Below, piece by piece: positions 22,860 through 35,644 of a stretch of 64,000 nt of DNA. The notes beneath the pieces are model-generated. The model worked only from the letters and a program-made list of their open reading frames with translations. It made no database searches and was not told the DNA's origin. How positions within the stretch are numbered: position 1 is the stretch's first letter; every line of letters begins with the position of its first letter. A program made the position numbers and the translations under genes. Source of the stretch: Beverwykella pulmonaria (taxonomy: Eukaryota > Ascomycota > Dothideomycetes > Pleosporales > Melanommataceae); assembly GCA_001599595.1 (NCBI GenBank), contig BCHH01000014.1, positions 195,587 to 259,586 on the forward strand, given 5' to 3'.

Positions 22860-25800
22860 GCAAAAGAAAGCAGCTCGTCCACATTCTGTGTAGTTGAATC
22901 AGTCAGTCTTTGTTCCCTTGCTGGAGTAACGCAGTATTCAGGGATGGAGGCAGGCATTGGGTGTTACTTCGGAGGTGTGTTCTCGGTTGTCAGGCAGTTA
23001 ACAGTGCACTGTCATTATCGACATATTTGAGCAAGATAACTGAACATGATGCTCTGATCTTCTCTTTTCTGCTCTGTTCTGCTCTGCTCTGCTCCGATTT
23101 ACTGTCGGGGTACGTAGAAATGACGTTTAAGCACAAATATCATCGTACGACTAAGGGAGTAAATTAGACATGGATGCTGTGAGTAATAGAAGCGGCGAAA
23201 AGACTCTTTCAAATTTTGCAGCTGCTTCTTGAAAATGAAACGACAAGACTAGTGAAGCTGGAGCCCCGTAGGATCCGCTCACTTGGGTCCGGGTGAGCAG
23301 CCATATCACATACACTCACAACCTCCACTCTCCATCTGCACCGACGGACATGATCCTCCACCGGAATTCAACAACTGACTCCCCTCGTTTAAGTGAGGCG
23401 GCTAGGCTGGACAAATGCGAACCTCGTCTGATCATGCACATCATCTGCGGATGAACTCGGACCAAGGCAAGCCACCTCATCCAACTCCTCATGTCTCGGA
23501 ACTACCCATCATGTACAATATGTTGAACATAATATTGCCTGAGAGATTCATGCAGCTTTCCCAAAGGGACGCTGTTGCTGACGATCTCGAGAAGTACCGC
23601 ACTCCAGAACCCCGGGGGCTGAAGAAATATGGTCAGATGATGCGCGGCAGTCTTAGGCACGAATGGAATCTCCAAGACTTGCCTTCCATGGAGTCTCGGT
23701 CCACACACTCCAGGGATACTCCGCCCCACATTAGTCAGCTTTGTATAGGGCGTGCATTGTGGGTAGAGCTGGCTGTCACACCAAGTTGGCCTCGAAGCAG
23801 GCTGCCACGTCAGATTGGTCTCAGTGTACCAGATTATGGGGAGATTTGTCATACCATAGTGGCGTACAAAGGCTTATAGAGATTACACAGAGCATGGAGT
23901 CTCCCTTTGGAGGTTGGGGGTTAGTGAAGTGGAGTGAGTCTCCCTGCATGCCCAAGCCTGATATGCGGACCTCACCATGTCGCTTCCCCAGGCCCCGCTA
24001 ATCAACAACAGTGGTGTTGCAGGACGCTCGGGTGCTGTAGACATAGCGGAAGGGGAAGCGGGAATGGCTGCGCCGCTTCGAAGTGGATCTGCTGAGCGGC
24101 CCCTCTCCCGCCCGGAGGAGCCAGAACCACGGAAAGATAGTACGGTAACCGAAAAGGTAGGTTCTGCATCCTTGGTGTCGGTGAACCTGATTGGATTCTG
24201 AGCAAGAGACGGAATAGCATGTTTTCCCACCACGAGCCGCGAAGCCTGCTGAGAAGCCAAGAGGTAGTGAATGTTTGCTCAAGGGCTCAAAGCCTTCGTA
24301 TGGCCTTTGCTACTAAGATCTTCCTCCAAATTGTAGAGGTAATTTGTAGACGTTCTTATAGTCACAAGATTCAGGAGTGATCAGAGTAAGTGATGTGAAT
24401 ACTGCATAAATTTGATGGTGAATCGAGATAGTTGAAGCACTGCGCCAATGCCTTTCCATTTCTCATGTCCATGGCCCCTTAAGCTTCACATAGTATAGTC
24501 ATCGGAGCCATTTTGTTCCTACTGTGGTGCACATCGCAACAGCTCGGATGTTCCTGAAGGCCGAGATGGCACACTCGTCTGAAGTGACAGTGTCACAGGC
24601 AGAAGAACTGGATCAGGCTTTCCCACCGAATTTACCACCCACTCGAGCTCAAAGCAAAGAGATCAAATTATCGCGAGGGGGCGTCGTGCGAATGTGCCCG
24701 AAAGCCAGCATTGCTCCTCCTTCCCACCTTATTAGACGTAGAGTCATCAGTCCACACGCCAAAGCAAAGACACCTCGTGGTTAGGGTAGAGGGCCTCTGC
24801 ACCCCCGACACCTCTGTGTGCTTGTGGACAACATGTGAAGTGTGGACAGATATGCTCGGTCCGGTGCCATTGTGAAGAGAAGTGTGGTGATGTTCATGGA
24901 TCAGCTTTCCATCGATGCTGTCCTCGTCGGTATGTATGTCTCCCATCGACTTCTCATCGAGGCATCATTGTATTCGGAGATGCAGCACTATGAGGCCTCG
25001 ACACGTTGATTTGTTCATCGCCGAGGAAAAGAAGGAAGGAGTGTTATACATCTCTATACTGAGCTGTGCCGTAATGAGTTATGAAGTAAGATAATGCTCA
25101 CAGAATATCGAAGTGATGCTTCCCACCCACTTTATGTGCCTTCACGATGCATACCACATACCATCCGCCAGCCTCTGTCTTGTTGAAGGTAACTTTACTG
25201 CCTCATCCCGCGGCCCCCCTCGGATCAGGCAGCCTTTACCTCGAGTGAGCGAGGTCTGATATATTCCAACTCAACCCAACCCACTCATCCGTGTGCTCTC
25301 ATCAATCATGACGAGCCCACGGACATCGCGGACAGCATAGGCATTGCGGAGTAAGACGTATGGCATGGATTGGAAACCGCTCGCAATGCATGCCCATACC
25401 CCAGGATCTGCATCGTGATAGTGGAGTGGAGCGTGGTGTTAGGGCTGGTAGGCATCCTTGTCAAGAAGATCCATGAGAGGATTGGAGGGAGGAGTTGATA
25501 GAATGCATTGTCGACAACTTGATAAACTGCAAGATACATGAAATTGTGGTCTGGTAAGCTGTGTGGGTACATGGTCGAGACTCTCCGTGGGGAACATACA
25601 TGGCAAGCAAAGGAAATAGACTAAGACCGAGGGATGGGGGGTGGGTGGTAGAGAGAGAGCGTCTCGGCTTCTTGCCAGCCCATCTCAACCCCAGTATAGT
25701 ATCTAGGAAAGGCGGCAAGTGCAAACCCGGCCTGTCTCCCTATTCCCCAGTTCAGTCCGGCCACTCTCCTCTTCTTTGCCGCAACGCTTTGCCCTGCAGC

Positions 25801-28800
25801 CAGCCGCCCAGTGGGAACTCCTGTGACGACGCCCTCTCCACTGCTCTCACTAGCCTACGAATCACTTCTTGCTCTCGACTCCCCCGATTCGGCGTAGAAG
25901 TAAGTTTCGGCAAGGGTTTCTTCTTCCGTGAGATCACCGGTCAAGGAGAACGCAGATCGGAATCTGTTCGGACGAGACGGAGGACTGTGCATAGATACGT
26001 GGCAATAGGGCAAACAAACAGAAGAAACATGCATAGATGTGTGCATGCGTTTCTACCTATTTGCCGATTCCGACGCAATCGAGGCGCCGTGAAGTTGATC
26101 ATCATTACTTCACTGCAAACTGGTCGTAGGTACACGTCACGAGTGTCGTAGCTCCAGTCGTGGCAGCCAAGTACTATGAATGCGTTGAAGAGGCAGAGGA
26201 TGTGCAAGCCTGCGTCCGATGCAAAAGTAACTCTTGGGCCCGTTGAAAGCCAATCGTCAGAAAACAGCAAGTTGAAGCAGAGACGGGGTGAGGAACATGG
26301 CCAACAGTAACGGTGACGACGAAGATGAAGGTTATGCCGTTTCTGATTTTGGTATTATGTGAAACGGCGCGTTGGCACGATTTCCTGCATCAAATCACTG
26401 ACTACGACTACTTCGGTCACTCGCTGCGCGATATCAGATAATTGTCAACAGGTTCCTTGGTTGAGCGCAGAGATGGTGAGAAAGTGACATCGGAGGGCCC
26501 GCCACTGTTCCTGATTCGTGTTTAGCAAAGGGTGATAACAGGACTCGATGTGAGTGAAACTGTTGAGCCAAGGCTAGAGTGGATTATGAGGTACAGGAAC
26601 AAACATAGATGAATCTGGTCCTGAAGCAGCAATACATTCCAAACCAGCCTGACTCGATGATGAAGATTGGCGGCTCTGCATGCGGGACCGAGTTTTTCGT
26701 GCATGGTGGTTTTTCGAGACGAGTTCACAATGGAGTCACACGGTCCTGGAGCTGAGGTGCTCGACTCTCTGCACGCTGCATGCCCTACTGTTGATGTCGA
26801 AACAATTGGTGCGGGATCGAGCCTCGACGGACCTAAGATCGACAGGTCGCGCGCGAACATCACGCCTGCGCGCTAAACCAATCTGCGCTACGCCAAGTAT
26901 AGCTCAAGAGGCAACCCGGGCACTAGAGTGCCAGAGGGCTGTAGCGTACTAGCGTTGGCGAAAGTGGCTCACAGAATAGAGTTTAAGGACACCATTTTTG
27001 GTGGGTCGTGGCGCCTGTAGTTTCTATTGATGTTCGTGACCCGTTTGAACATCACTCAGAAGAGAAGACATCGAGAGATTCCGAAGCTCCCCCGCGTAAA
27101 AGGAAGTACAATCGGGACGAGAGCTGGTAGACCACTGCACACGTTGCATTGATGCTAGTTTCCTTTACGTATTGCGGAGAATAGGACTGTGAATATTGCT
27201 GTATGAAGCGAGTAAACAATGGGTATGCAAAGGGAAACAGCCTTAGGAAATTCAACTTGTGACTTGGCAGGAAAACCAAATCGTTTCAGCTACAGATGCT
27301 CCGGCGGTCCACCATCGCGACTTGATTGTTGGTAAGAGTGCACAACCAGGCATAGCTGAAAGCAAGGATTGTGCTTGAAGAAAGGGCAGGTAGAAAGACT
27401 AGAAACACGGGACGGCATTGATTAAAAACGATTCGCGGAAACGAATTAGTGACGTATGGAGAGTAGGTATGACCTCTCGTTCATGATCATTTCGTGCTTC
27501 TTGCCGAACTGATAGCCTTTGAAAACCTTTCCCTTCTATCGACATGTTTGGTGGACCTTTGTCCAATGGACTGAGCCCTCGAAAATCTTGGATTCGAAGT
27601 TTTGCCCAAAATCGAGTTTGGGAGGCGAATATTATTATGCCCGAGACCAGGGCTGTCAGAACCTTCAGACGCATGAAAGGGGTAACTAAACGGCTTTCCC
27701 GGTGCTGCACCAGTCCACAACGTTCAGTTTCCATGCATCGAGACTTGTTGACGAGAGACGAGAAGGGGTTAGCCCCAGATTGCGTAGGTAGTTCAAACAT
27801 TTTAAGCTGGAAAACAGATTGCATCTGATCAATGAAGCGGGACGGGCCCTAAGGATTTGAAGTTACTGGTGAAGTAGATGGTACATTCCAAATTTAGCAT
27901 GTAGCTTGTTGGAAGACTGGAGCATATTGCAGGAGCGAGCCAGTTGCAGGGATGTGAAGTTTTGTGACTGCTATTGATCAGTGAAGTTGGGAATGAAAAG
28001 CGGTACTGATTTGAAGCATGGAACAAGTGTCAAGTCATGAAATGATTGTTCTCTTGAGAGACTTGTTGCTTTCACACCCCACAATCTATCGCGGTTGAAA
28101 CAAGACACGGAGAGCGCCATGTGCGAGTCACTCTGCCACCGTAGTAGACCGAACGGAGAAAGTCGTCAACAGGCTGTAAGAAACGCCAACCACGGTGGTG
28201 TTATCAAACGCTGACGTTGTCTATGAAAGACTCCGAGATTTTGATGGCAGCCATAATCTTGAGTTCATTGCCTTCGAGGGTGAATGACTGTTGATGCCAA
28301 GAACTAGACTGCATTAGCGATTGGATGAAACAATCATTAACCATAGATTTGCGGATCCATTTCATCTCCCGTAGAAAATGGCCATTCGTGACATAAAGCA
28401 GAGAAAGACGGAACTTGAATGTGGAGGACGGATTGAAAATTGAATCGTCGGGTGGGTGAAGGTCAACGCACACGTAGACGGGCAGACAGTCCATCGCACA
28501 ATGCCCTTGTCAATCTTCATTGTACCCCACACTATTTCAGCCTTGAAAGCGTGGCGGCCAGGTGACAATCCATTTAAACTTTTCAACGGCGAACTAGAGC
28601 CGAACGGAGCAGGAGTAGTGAAACCGAGCTTCCGGTCCGTACCCAGCCTCGTGATTGTCAAAAAGTCTATCTCGGCCATTTGTACTCGCCTTTGCGGGAG
28701 ATTGATGAGTGCTAAGACAAGTGGTGCGGCGATGCAGCAATGGGTGCCGAAGGTACTGCTGAAACCCCTCTCTGCGTCAGCTGCAACCATGGCATTCAGG

Positions 28801-31800
28801 GACGGGCTGCTGAATCGGCGCGCAGCTGATGAAGCGAATGGTGTGTTGAGAGGAGGAGATGGCTTGCCCTTCTAACCACAGTGAACTAGCCGCTCGTGGG
28901 AAAGGAGAAGTGGGCGAGTGTGGTCCTGTTCCAAATAGCGCAACTGAGTCGTGAGGGAGGCGATGCAGAGCGATGCGCAAGTCGCAAACAGGTTCCGGCG
29001 GGCGTCCGATTGTCGTCAGTTCAGCATCCCCGAGGGGATCGCCAGCGTGGAGGAGCTTGTGGGTGCGTGTTCCTGAATGCTTGACTGCTGATGAGCCCGC
29101 TCCCGAAAGGGCTCAGGTCGGCGGGTTGCACTGGGTGATGATGGTCCCAGAGGAGCTGGCTGCGATTCGCCGTCGCGACGGCACTTGTGCCATGGCCTGC
29201 ATCTGCGCACGGCCGGCGGCGATCGGTGCCTGTGCAAGAATCGTGACCTGGCAGGGCATCTCAGCACGAGCGGCGTTCGTTGCAGAACATATGATGCAGG
29301 CAGGGCCTTTTATCGGCCCGCAGACGTCCTGGCTTGCTGCTGCAGCTGCACGCTCAACACCTATCACCTGGGTATTCTATTGGCAACTGCAAGAGGAGGC
29401 ATCGAGGGCGCCGTGGCCCCTCCACCGCCGTCCACAGGCAGGCCACCGCCACGGCCGTGGGCCAATTCGGGCTCGTCTGCGGGCGTGCATGTTCCTTCTA
29501 GAAGGCGCGCCCGCGGTGATCATTGTGGTGCTGAGTTTGATGAGGCCGGCGATGAGGTTCGCGGGCACGGAGGACGTGGTTGCTGGGGCGCGATGGGTGG
29601 TGACGGGCGTGCATGATTCTCGCCAGCGCCGCCGTGGCCCACGCAGCGCACTCGGCGAGCTTCCCTGCCACTGCTTGTCCAAGGCAGGCCGTTGCGGCGG
29701 CGGCGACGTTGGGCAACCGCAGTCGCAGGCGGAGCGTGGCGCGAGCGGGTGCATTGAATGGACAGGGCGACCGCGCATGCGTCTGGATGACTGCCTGCGC
29801 TGAGCAGTGTTGCTGCAGCGGCGGGCGGGCGGGACTCTGGCGGAGGGACTGGTAGCAGCGCGCGCGAGATCAGCATCAGGACTCGACATATCTTTTTGCG
29901 GGGCCTGGGATCAGCCCAGCACGAGGCGTGAAACATAGCGCACCGTCCCGACTCCGCGATTGCTCGGCCTGTCTGCTGCGCACTGGCCTGTGACTTGCTA
30001 GGAGCCGTCGCCTCGCAGCTCCGCTAACGGAACCTTTGCGTACTCCGCCGGCCGGGCCCCCCTGGCTCGACATCTGGCCTGTTCCCTGTGGCAGCGTGCA
30101 GCCTCTCCTTGGCCGCACTGGGGTGACTGCACTGCTGTGTGTCGCTCGCTGCAGCATCCACGGCCGTCGCTGCTCCTCGTCTCGATCCTGGCCCATCCGG
30201 CGCCGAGCCGCACACAGAGAGCCCTCGGAAAGGGCTTGCCGGCGGCGGTGCGGTGTCGGCTTCGGCACGCCCAGGACGAAACGTACGAAGGTAGGTAGGT
30301 AGGCATGTAGGTAGGCATGTAGGTACCTCTTTCTCGCACATCACGGTATTTGGCGCGCCGTCGTACCATCTCCGCGCGCCAGGAACGTCAGGCCTGTAGC
30401 GGGGCCACCAGCGACGCCGCATATGGGTGACTAGTCAGTGGTGCGATGGCCCTTTGCGGTGATCGTCTCATGGGCCAGAACGTGTGGGCGCGGGCGTGGG
30501 CCGGCGCTGGCATGCTCCCCCAGGGCGCTGCTTCACGCTTGAGGCAGACGCCCTCCAGGGAATAGCACCGCATGCCCGCAGGGGCAATCGCGACGCTATG
30601 AGCTCCTCGCAACTGCCCGCCAGCCCAAGCAGGCAAGACCCCTCCACCGCCAGACGCCGTCCTGTGTCATGCAAGCAAAGAAAGGCTGCACTCCTCCCTC
30701 GTTGCTGTGATTTTTCGTCGTCGTGCATAACCATATCCGCCCGTCTCCCTGTCTCTCTCTCCTCACCTCGACCTTCCCCATCCACCGCCGTGAACGAGAG
30801 CAACCAACAGGCACATCAATATCTCCGATCAGCACAATCCCCGCCCAGCCAGCCTCGATAGCGCGTCGTCGCGTGGTGGAGGACAGGTTCATGCCGGCTC
30901 TTCACTGGCCCGGATGCTACCGTCTGCCGACTCCCCATCCTCTCCTTATCACCGCCCAGCAAGCTCCTGCGCCTGCCCTGCCCTGTTCCTGGCGTGTTCA
31001 CGACGCAATTCCCCGACCCAGGAATATCTGGAATAGCACCATCCACATATCACCTCCTGCTGCCCCGGGTACCTCTCGACCGCCAATATTGATGAGCACT
31101 GCTTGACTGATATTGGCCATTGGACGCCCCAAACCTGGTATGTGCTCTCTGCTGCACCCGCTCCTCGCAGCTCCCATTAATGGACCGTCGCAGCTACTAT
31201 AACATCGCTGCTTCTTTGATACAACCATCGTCGCCGTCGCGTCGTCACTCCGGACCAGGTCAACTCGACCCCTAGTGACTCAGCATCGTGAACTCGAGCT
31301 GGAACATCCCACAACGTCACCCCCACTGCCCCGCCTTCACGTCCCGCCTCCAACCCTCGCCCGCTCGTGCCGTTGCACGCCTCTCAGAAGTAAGGCGATC
31401 CTGCGGCTGCATTTTCCTCCCTGTCACCCTGGAGTAACAACAAATTCGCTGCGGCTAGCCCATCGATTTCAGTCAGTCATCCACCCTCTTTCAACCGCCT
31501 TTTTTTTTTTTGCATCTTCGTACTGACCACCGAAAAGTGCCCCTGGTCTGATTTATCACAACGCCGACGTCCATCGATTTTTACGCCCAACGAGCGCCAG
31601 TGACTGACCTCCAACTCCCTCGACTCGCCTCACCTTTCATTCACGGGGGTTTGATACCTCATTGTATTATTGCCATCGACGCTGTTTCGTCCAAGTTTGC
31701 TGCGGATCCCATTCTAGACTTGCTTTTTTCCGCCCACCTGGACGCCCAGCACCCAATCTGGAAACGTCGAGCAGGGTCTCGTTTTCATTTTTGAGATTCT

Positions 31801-31842
31801 TTCAGAATCGGCTTTGAATTTCCCCCAGCCTTTCTCTTCCTC
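22860..31842. other. Long gene-free upstream region of the WOPR regulator
   Basis: About 9 kb (10.7 kb counting from 21096) without a gene I can support. A further inverted copy of CCTCACTTAAA lies at 23388-23398. 24-28 kb is of mixed composition with only short unrelated frames. From about 28.9 kb to 30.9 kb base composition turns GC-rich with long spurious open frames in several frames at once, the usual sign of skewed non-coding DNA. 30.9-31.84 kb is C/T-rich with a run of T near 31500, fitting promoter and 5' leader of the gene at 31843. Confidence 0.5.
30288..30326. repeat. GTAG microsatellite
   Basis: Tandem GTAG units interrupted by two GCAT tetramers. Confidence 0.85.
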
Positions 31843-33768
31843 ATGTTGCAAGGCGCAAGGGCATCGACTCTGACGATGCCATCTTTTGGACACAATCTGT
31901 CCCTCACAGGTGTCCAAAAGATGGAGGGCTATGGCGACATCAACGCTTGGAACTGGCATCCTCAACAGTCAAATCCTCCACCGCAGTCCTGTCCAAGCAT
32001 CTTTGATCCGTCTCTGTACACCAACTTCACAGGGCACACCCCGCAAGCTGTACCATCCCGACATCATTCTATAGCCGCATCTCACGTCGTGCCTTTGTCT
32101 GCTACAACCCCCCCACCGCCAAGGCAACAAATAGCGGGGAACTTAGTCAAGGCTCAACCGGCCTTCAAGCCGACCTGGCACGGCTTTCTAGATACGACAA
32201 AAGATGCCATGACCATCGTCGAAGCTGCACTTCAAGGTCGTCTTAGCCACATCAGTCGTCGGCCGCATGACAAAGAACGAGCAGAAATGCTCACATCTGG
32301 AACGGTTCTCGTCTACGAGGAAAATGCTTCTGGTATCAAACGTTGGACTGATGCTGTCCACTGGTCCCCTAGCCGCGTTATGAACAACTGCCTCATATAC
32401 CGCCAACTTGTTCGAGCTCTGAAACCAGAGGAGAAGAGGGCCGCACTCAATCCCACCTGTGGTGGGAAGCGGAAAAGGAAGGAGAGCGTAAGCCCTTCGA
32501 TTACGAAGACTGGAGAGAACGTCAACAATTCCGACGATGAGTACGATAATCCGGCCTTTGACGGCAACCTGCCTGGCGACGCCACCCCCACGACAGACCC
32601 TCTGGGAAAGGTTTACGCTAACTTTGCGCAACATCTATCCCTGGACCAACAGCGACGTTTTTGTGGCTCTCTTATTGATAGCTACGAGTTCAAAGAAGGT
32701 GGCCTGATGAAAAAGACGATTTCCGTCAAATATCAGGGGACCCATCATCATATCATCTCCTACTATAGCCTCGAGGACGTGGTTAGTGGTAAACTCAAGC
32801 GGCCTTTTCAGGACCCAAAGCTGGCGGACATCCACCCCAGGGCTGAGCTGCTCACTGGATGGAAAGTCAGCCTCGAGGATGAAGAGGGAAAAGACATGCC
32901 ACTCCTCGCAGGCTACTCACAACATATTCAACCCGGTCACATGCAACATCCTGCCATCAGCGCGGTTACTCAAGGATTGACGGGCCATGGGATGGTACAG
33001 CCTCACGGTCCTCTGCATTTGCAGCTACCAACAGAGTATTGGCAAGGGGCGCAGACTCACCAGTACACTCCTACTCAACAGTCACCACAACATTACTCGC
33101 CATCTCATCACGCCCCGTCTCAATATGCACCGCAACAGACGGCACAGTCTTACCCACCTCAGCAACCCTCGCCCCAACATTACACTTCTCAGCAGGCCTC
33201 TTCTCAGCATTTCCCTGCGCAACAGCCTTCGCCTCAGCACTATTCTTCGCAGCATTCATCCCCGCAGCCTTATACTGCTCAACTGCCATCACCCCCACAT
33301 TATTCTTCCCAGTCGTCTGCAGTTCAGCAATATCCTTCCCAGTCGTCAACCCAGCAATATCCTTCCCAACCGACACGAACGCATTCGTATACTCCACAAC
33401 CACAGGCAACCCAACAATACCCTGCAGAACCACATGCGGCCCCGGCCCCGGCCTCGCAGTACACTCAGCAACATATAGTATCGCAATACCCAACCTCTCA
33501 CAACACTCAGGCTGCTCCTCAAGATCACTATGCGCTCCCTGCTTCACACGTCTTCGATCTTCATGTTCAGGTACCCCAAGCTTCCACCTCCACCCCTGTT
33601 CCGCATGACACACAAAGCCCAATTCCGCAGCACGATCCACAAAGACGGGCGTCGGCTCCCGTTGCCACGCCAACATTTGGCCAGCCTCAATATCATGCCA
33701 CTCCTCAAGCTCAAGCGTACTATATGGGGGATCAGAAATATTCTTCGGCATCCGGCTATGGCTTTTAG
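31843..33768 (+). CDS. RYP1: WOPR-domain transcriptional regulator (Wor1/Ryp1/Sge1 type)
   Basis: Fungal master regulator of the Gti1/Pac2 (WOPR) family; relatives control white-opaque switching, dimorphism and virulence-associated secretion. One 641-codon exon. WOPR box 1 spans about residues 109-192: PTWHGFLDTTKDA, then RRPHDKERAEML, and ASGIKRWTDAVHWSPSR, which contacts DNA in the family. A basic KRKRK stretch near 209-213 could be a nuclear signal. Box 2 (about 265-345) has the family pattern LIDSYEFKEGGLMKKTISV and HHHIISYYSLEDVV. The last 250 residues are Gln/Pro/Ser/His/Tyr-rich with repeated SPQHYSSQ-like units. The start is uncertain: ATGs at 31843, 31876 and 31921 are all in frame and upstream of the domain. 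The RRPHD motif favours the Ryp1/Wor1 branch over Pac2/Gti1. Confidence 0.93.
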   Translation: MLQGARASTLTMPSFGHNLSLTGVQKMEGYGDINAWNWHPQQSNPPPQSCPSIFDPSLYTNFTGHTPQAVPSRHHSIAASHVVPLSATTPPPPRQQIAGNLVKAQPAFKPTWHGFLDTTKDAMTIVEAALQGRLSHISRRPHDKERAEMLTSGTVLVYEENASGIKRWTDAVHWSPSRVMNNCLIYRQLVRALKPEEKRAALNPTCGGKRKRKESVSPSITKTGENVNNSDDEYDNPAFDGNLPGDATPTTDPLGKVYANFAQHLSLDQQRRFCGSLIDSYEFKEGGLMKKTISVKYQGTHHHIISYYSLEDVVSGKLKRPFQDPKLADIHPRAELLTGWKVSLEDEEGKDMPLLAGYSQHIQPGHMQHPAISAVTQGLTGHGMVQPHGPLHLQLPTEYWQGAQTHQYTPTQQSPQHYSPSHHAPSQYAPQQTAQSYPPQQPSPQHYTSQQASSQHFPAQQPSPQHYSSQHSSPQPYTAQLPSPPHYSSQSSAVQQYPSQSSTQQYPSQPTRTHSYTPQPQATQQYPAEPHAAPAPASQYTQQHIVSQYPTSHNTQAAPQDHYALPASHVFDLHVQVPQASTSTPVPHDTQSPIPQHDPQRRASAPVATPTFGQPQYHATPQAQAYYMGDQKYSSASGYGF

Positions 33769-35115
33769 TTATATCTTATGCGCAAGATAATTGTTTACTG
33801 TGGGAGATGAGACCGAAGATTCGCTGCGCTAGTCTTTTCTGTTATATCTCTTACATTCGGCCAGCTTCAGGGCAAGAAATCGACGGGCACATCGGTATAC
33901 AGTACACGTTCAGAAAAATATACGAGAAATGATCGGGGCGGAATAATCAGGGCCAACGATACCCCCGGAACCGGTACGGCGAAAGTCTGGAATTTCTTCT
34001 CATCTATAAATATCTCCTTTCTTTTACCGAACATAATCTTCGTTACGAATACGCACGTTTCGGCGCTTAGGAGGCTTCTGTCGCTCTTTTTCTTTGTCAT
34101 AATTCAGGACTTCGGCCATCTTTGAAATTGGATTGCATAGCATGTAGCATGGTTTTCATTATCTTGTATGGGAGGCAATTTGAAATTCTACATCGTACAG
34201 TACTAAAGATGAAATCTACTGCAAGGAAAAAGAAAGGAGAAAGAAATTAGCTATCTACAACCCAGTCTACAATGTGTTCATGCCCCTGTTTCTTGATTGT
34301 AATAGTACTAATTATGACCATTTTTGCCTGCGCCGCCCGCTTCGAGTAGTGAATTAGCATCGTCGCTGTGGATGCGCTCGCGTTCGCTTTTCGCTTGCCA
34401 TATCCAAACCCCCTGCGCACGCTCATGATGCAATTTCCACTACATGCATTTTTCCCCAGAAATTTGAGAATACGAGATCACAGGGCGTTCGCGTGCCGAG
34501 TCAGCACGACCACCATGATCCCGAGTCTACTCGAGCGATGTTCGCTCCTCGGCTCGGCTCCGACTCGGGAGGCGGACTCTCCTTCTTCCGGCTCCTGGTG
34601 GAATGGAAGAGGGTGTGGTTTAGAGATGCAAGGGTTGCAAGATGTGGATCCGAGCTGGGGTTGGGATATGGAGATGTGAGGTTTGAGGGTTTTTGTGATT
34701 GGTTAGTTGATGGTTTGAGATACGAAGGGGGTGTTTGAGACCGCGTGGACAAGTGGCGAGGATCACGATGGGGGTTTAAAATGGGAGGGAATCAGAATTG
34801 GGATTAGGAAGTGTGATAGTGATTGAAGCGGGTGCATGCAGGTGGATTGGATCATGTGATTTGTGAGACGCTTTATGTTGTTTGGGGAGCGAGCGGGCGG
34901 GGTTGAGAAGTTGGAGGGTGAGAGTGGGGCGAGGGGAGGGAGTGGGGGGTTTGAAGGTTTGAAGTGATGTGTGGGTTGAAGGTGAATTAGAATTGGAACT
35001 GGAATTGGAACTGGGGTGGAGATGTGGTTGCGAAACACTCGCTCACTAACTGATGGACGATGGAGGACTGTTTCGTCGTCCCGATCTTTTGTCTCCGCAT
35101 ACTGTCTCCATCATA

Positions 35116-35143
35116 TATCTATCTATCTCTCTATCTATCTATC
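35116..35143. repeat. TATC microsatellite
   Basis: Imperfect TATC tandem repeat with one TCTC interruption. Confidence 0.85.
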
Positions 35144-35485
35144 ACATATTGGATTTGAATAGATTCAGCAAATAACCACGCATATATGGTAGGTGTATGT
35201 TGGTTTGCAAAATATTCCAAGTGCCGGTCAAATTTCTGGAGACAGTATTAACATATTGGAATGAGTTGGTAAGCTAGATTGATGGGGCGTTGAGTCTTCT
35301 CTAAAAACAAGTGAAGCAAAGCGATGGAGTGTCCAGTGCTCTTCGACACTGTTCCATCAAAGTCACGTGGACGCCATCCATGTCACAACTGCAGATCTTA
35401 CACTACATGCTGGGTCCGGCTTTCAACACCATTAACCCCAACAGCATTAGTTCGATGTGGAGTATTGATCTTTCAAAGTAGCTAT

Positions 35486-35511
35486 TCCTCCTCCTCCTCC
35501 TCCTCCTCCTC
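35486..35511. repeat. CCT trinucleotide microsatellite
   Basis: Uninterrupted CCT repeat of about 26 bp, between the TATC repeat and the SUKH pseudogene. Confidence 0.9.
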
Positions 35512-35644
35512 AATCTCAACTTCTCCAACAGCAATTCCATCACAATTACACGTACCATCCCCTGATCATCCAGCATGTTCGTATTTATTAATTCACAACA
35601 ACATCCTCCCCGTCCCCCCATCTCAGATCCTACAATTACGCGAC

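Larger units (their letters stand above)
33769..35644. other. Intergenic region with low-complexity DNA
   Basis: The left end is the WOPR gene 3' UTR. 34.6-35.0 kb is G-rich on the plus strand, with short GGAATTGGAACT repeats near 34988-35015. A TATC microsatellite lies at 35116-35143 and a CCT microsatellite at 35486-35511. No gene is recognisable. Confidence 0.5.

Noticed and set aside
23415..23879. 154-codon plus-strand frame
   Set aside because: Next to transposon debris, no domain, antisense frame similarly open.
25561..26151. 196-codon plus-strand frame
   Set aside because: No recognisable domain or conserved motif; overlapping frames on both strands.
28973..29803. 276-codon plus-strand frame in the WOPR upstream region
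   Set aside because: GC-skewed DNA where long frames occur in several frames and on both strands; no domain recognised.
33867..34123. Minus-strand sequence that could encode a short two-exon basic peptide starting MAEVLNYDKEKERQ
   Set aside because: About 43 codons only, unknown family and no independent support.
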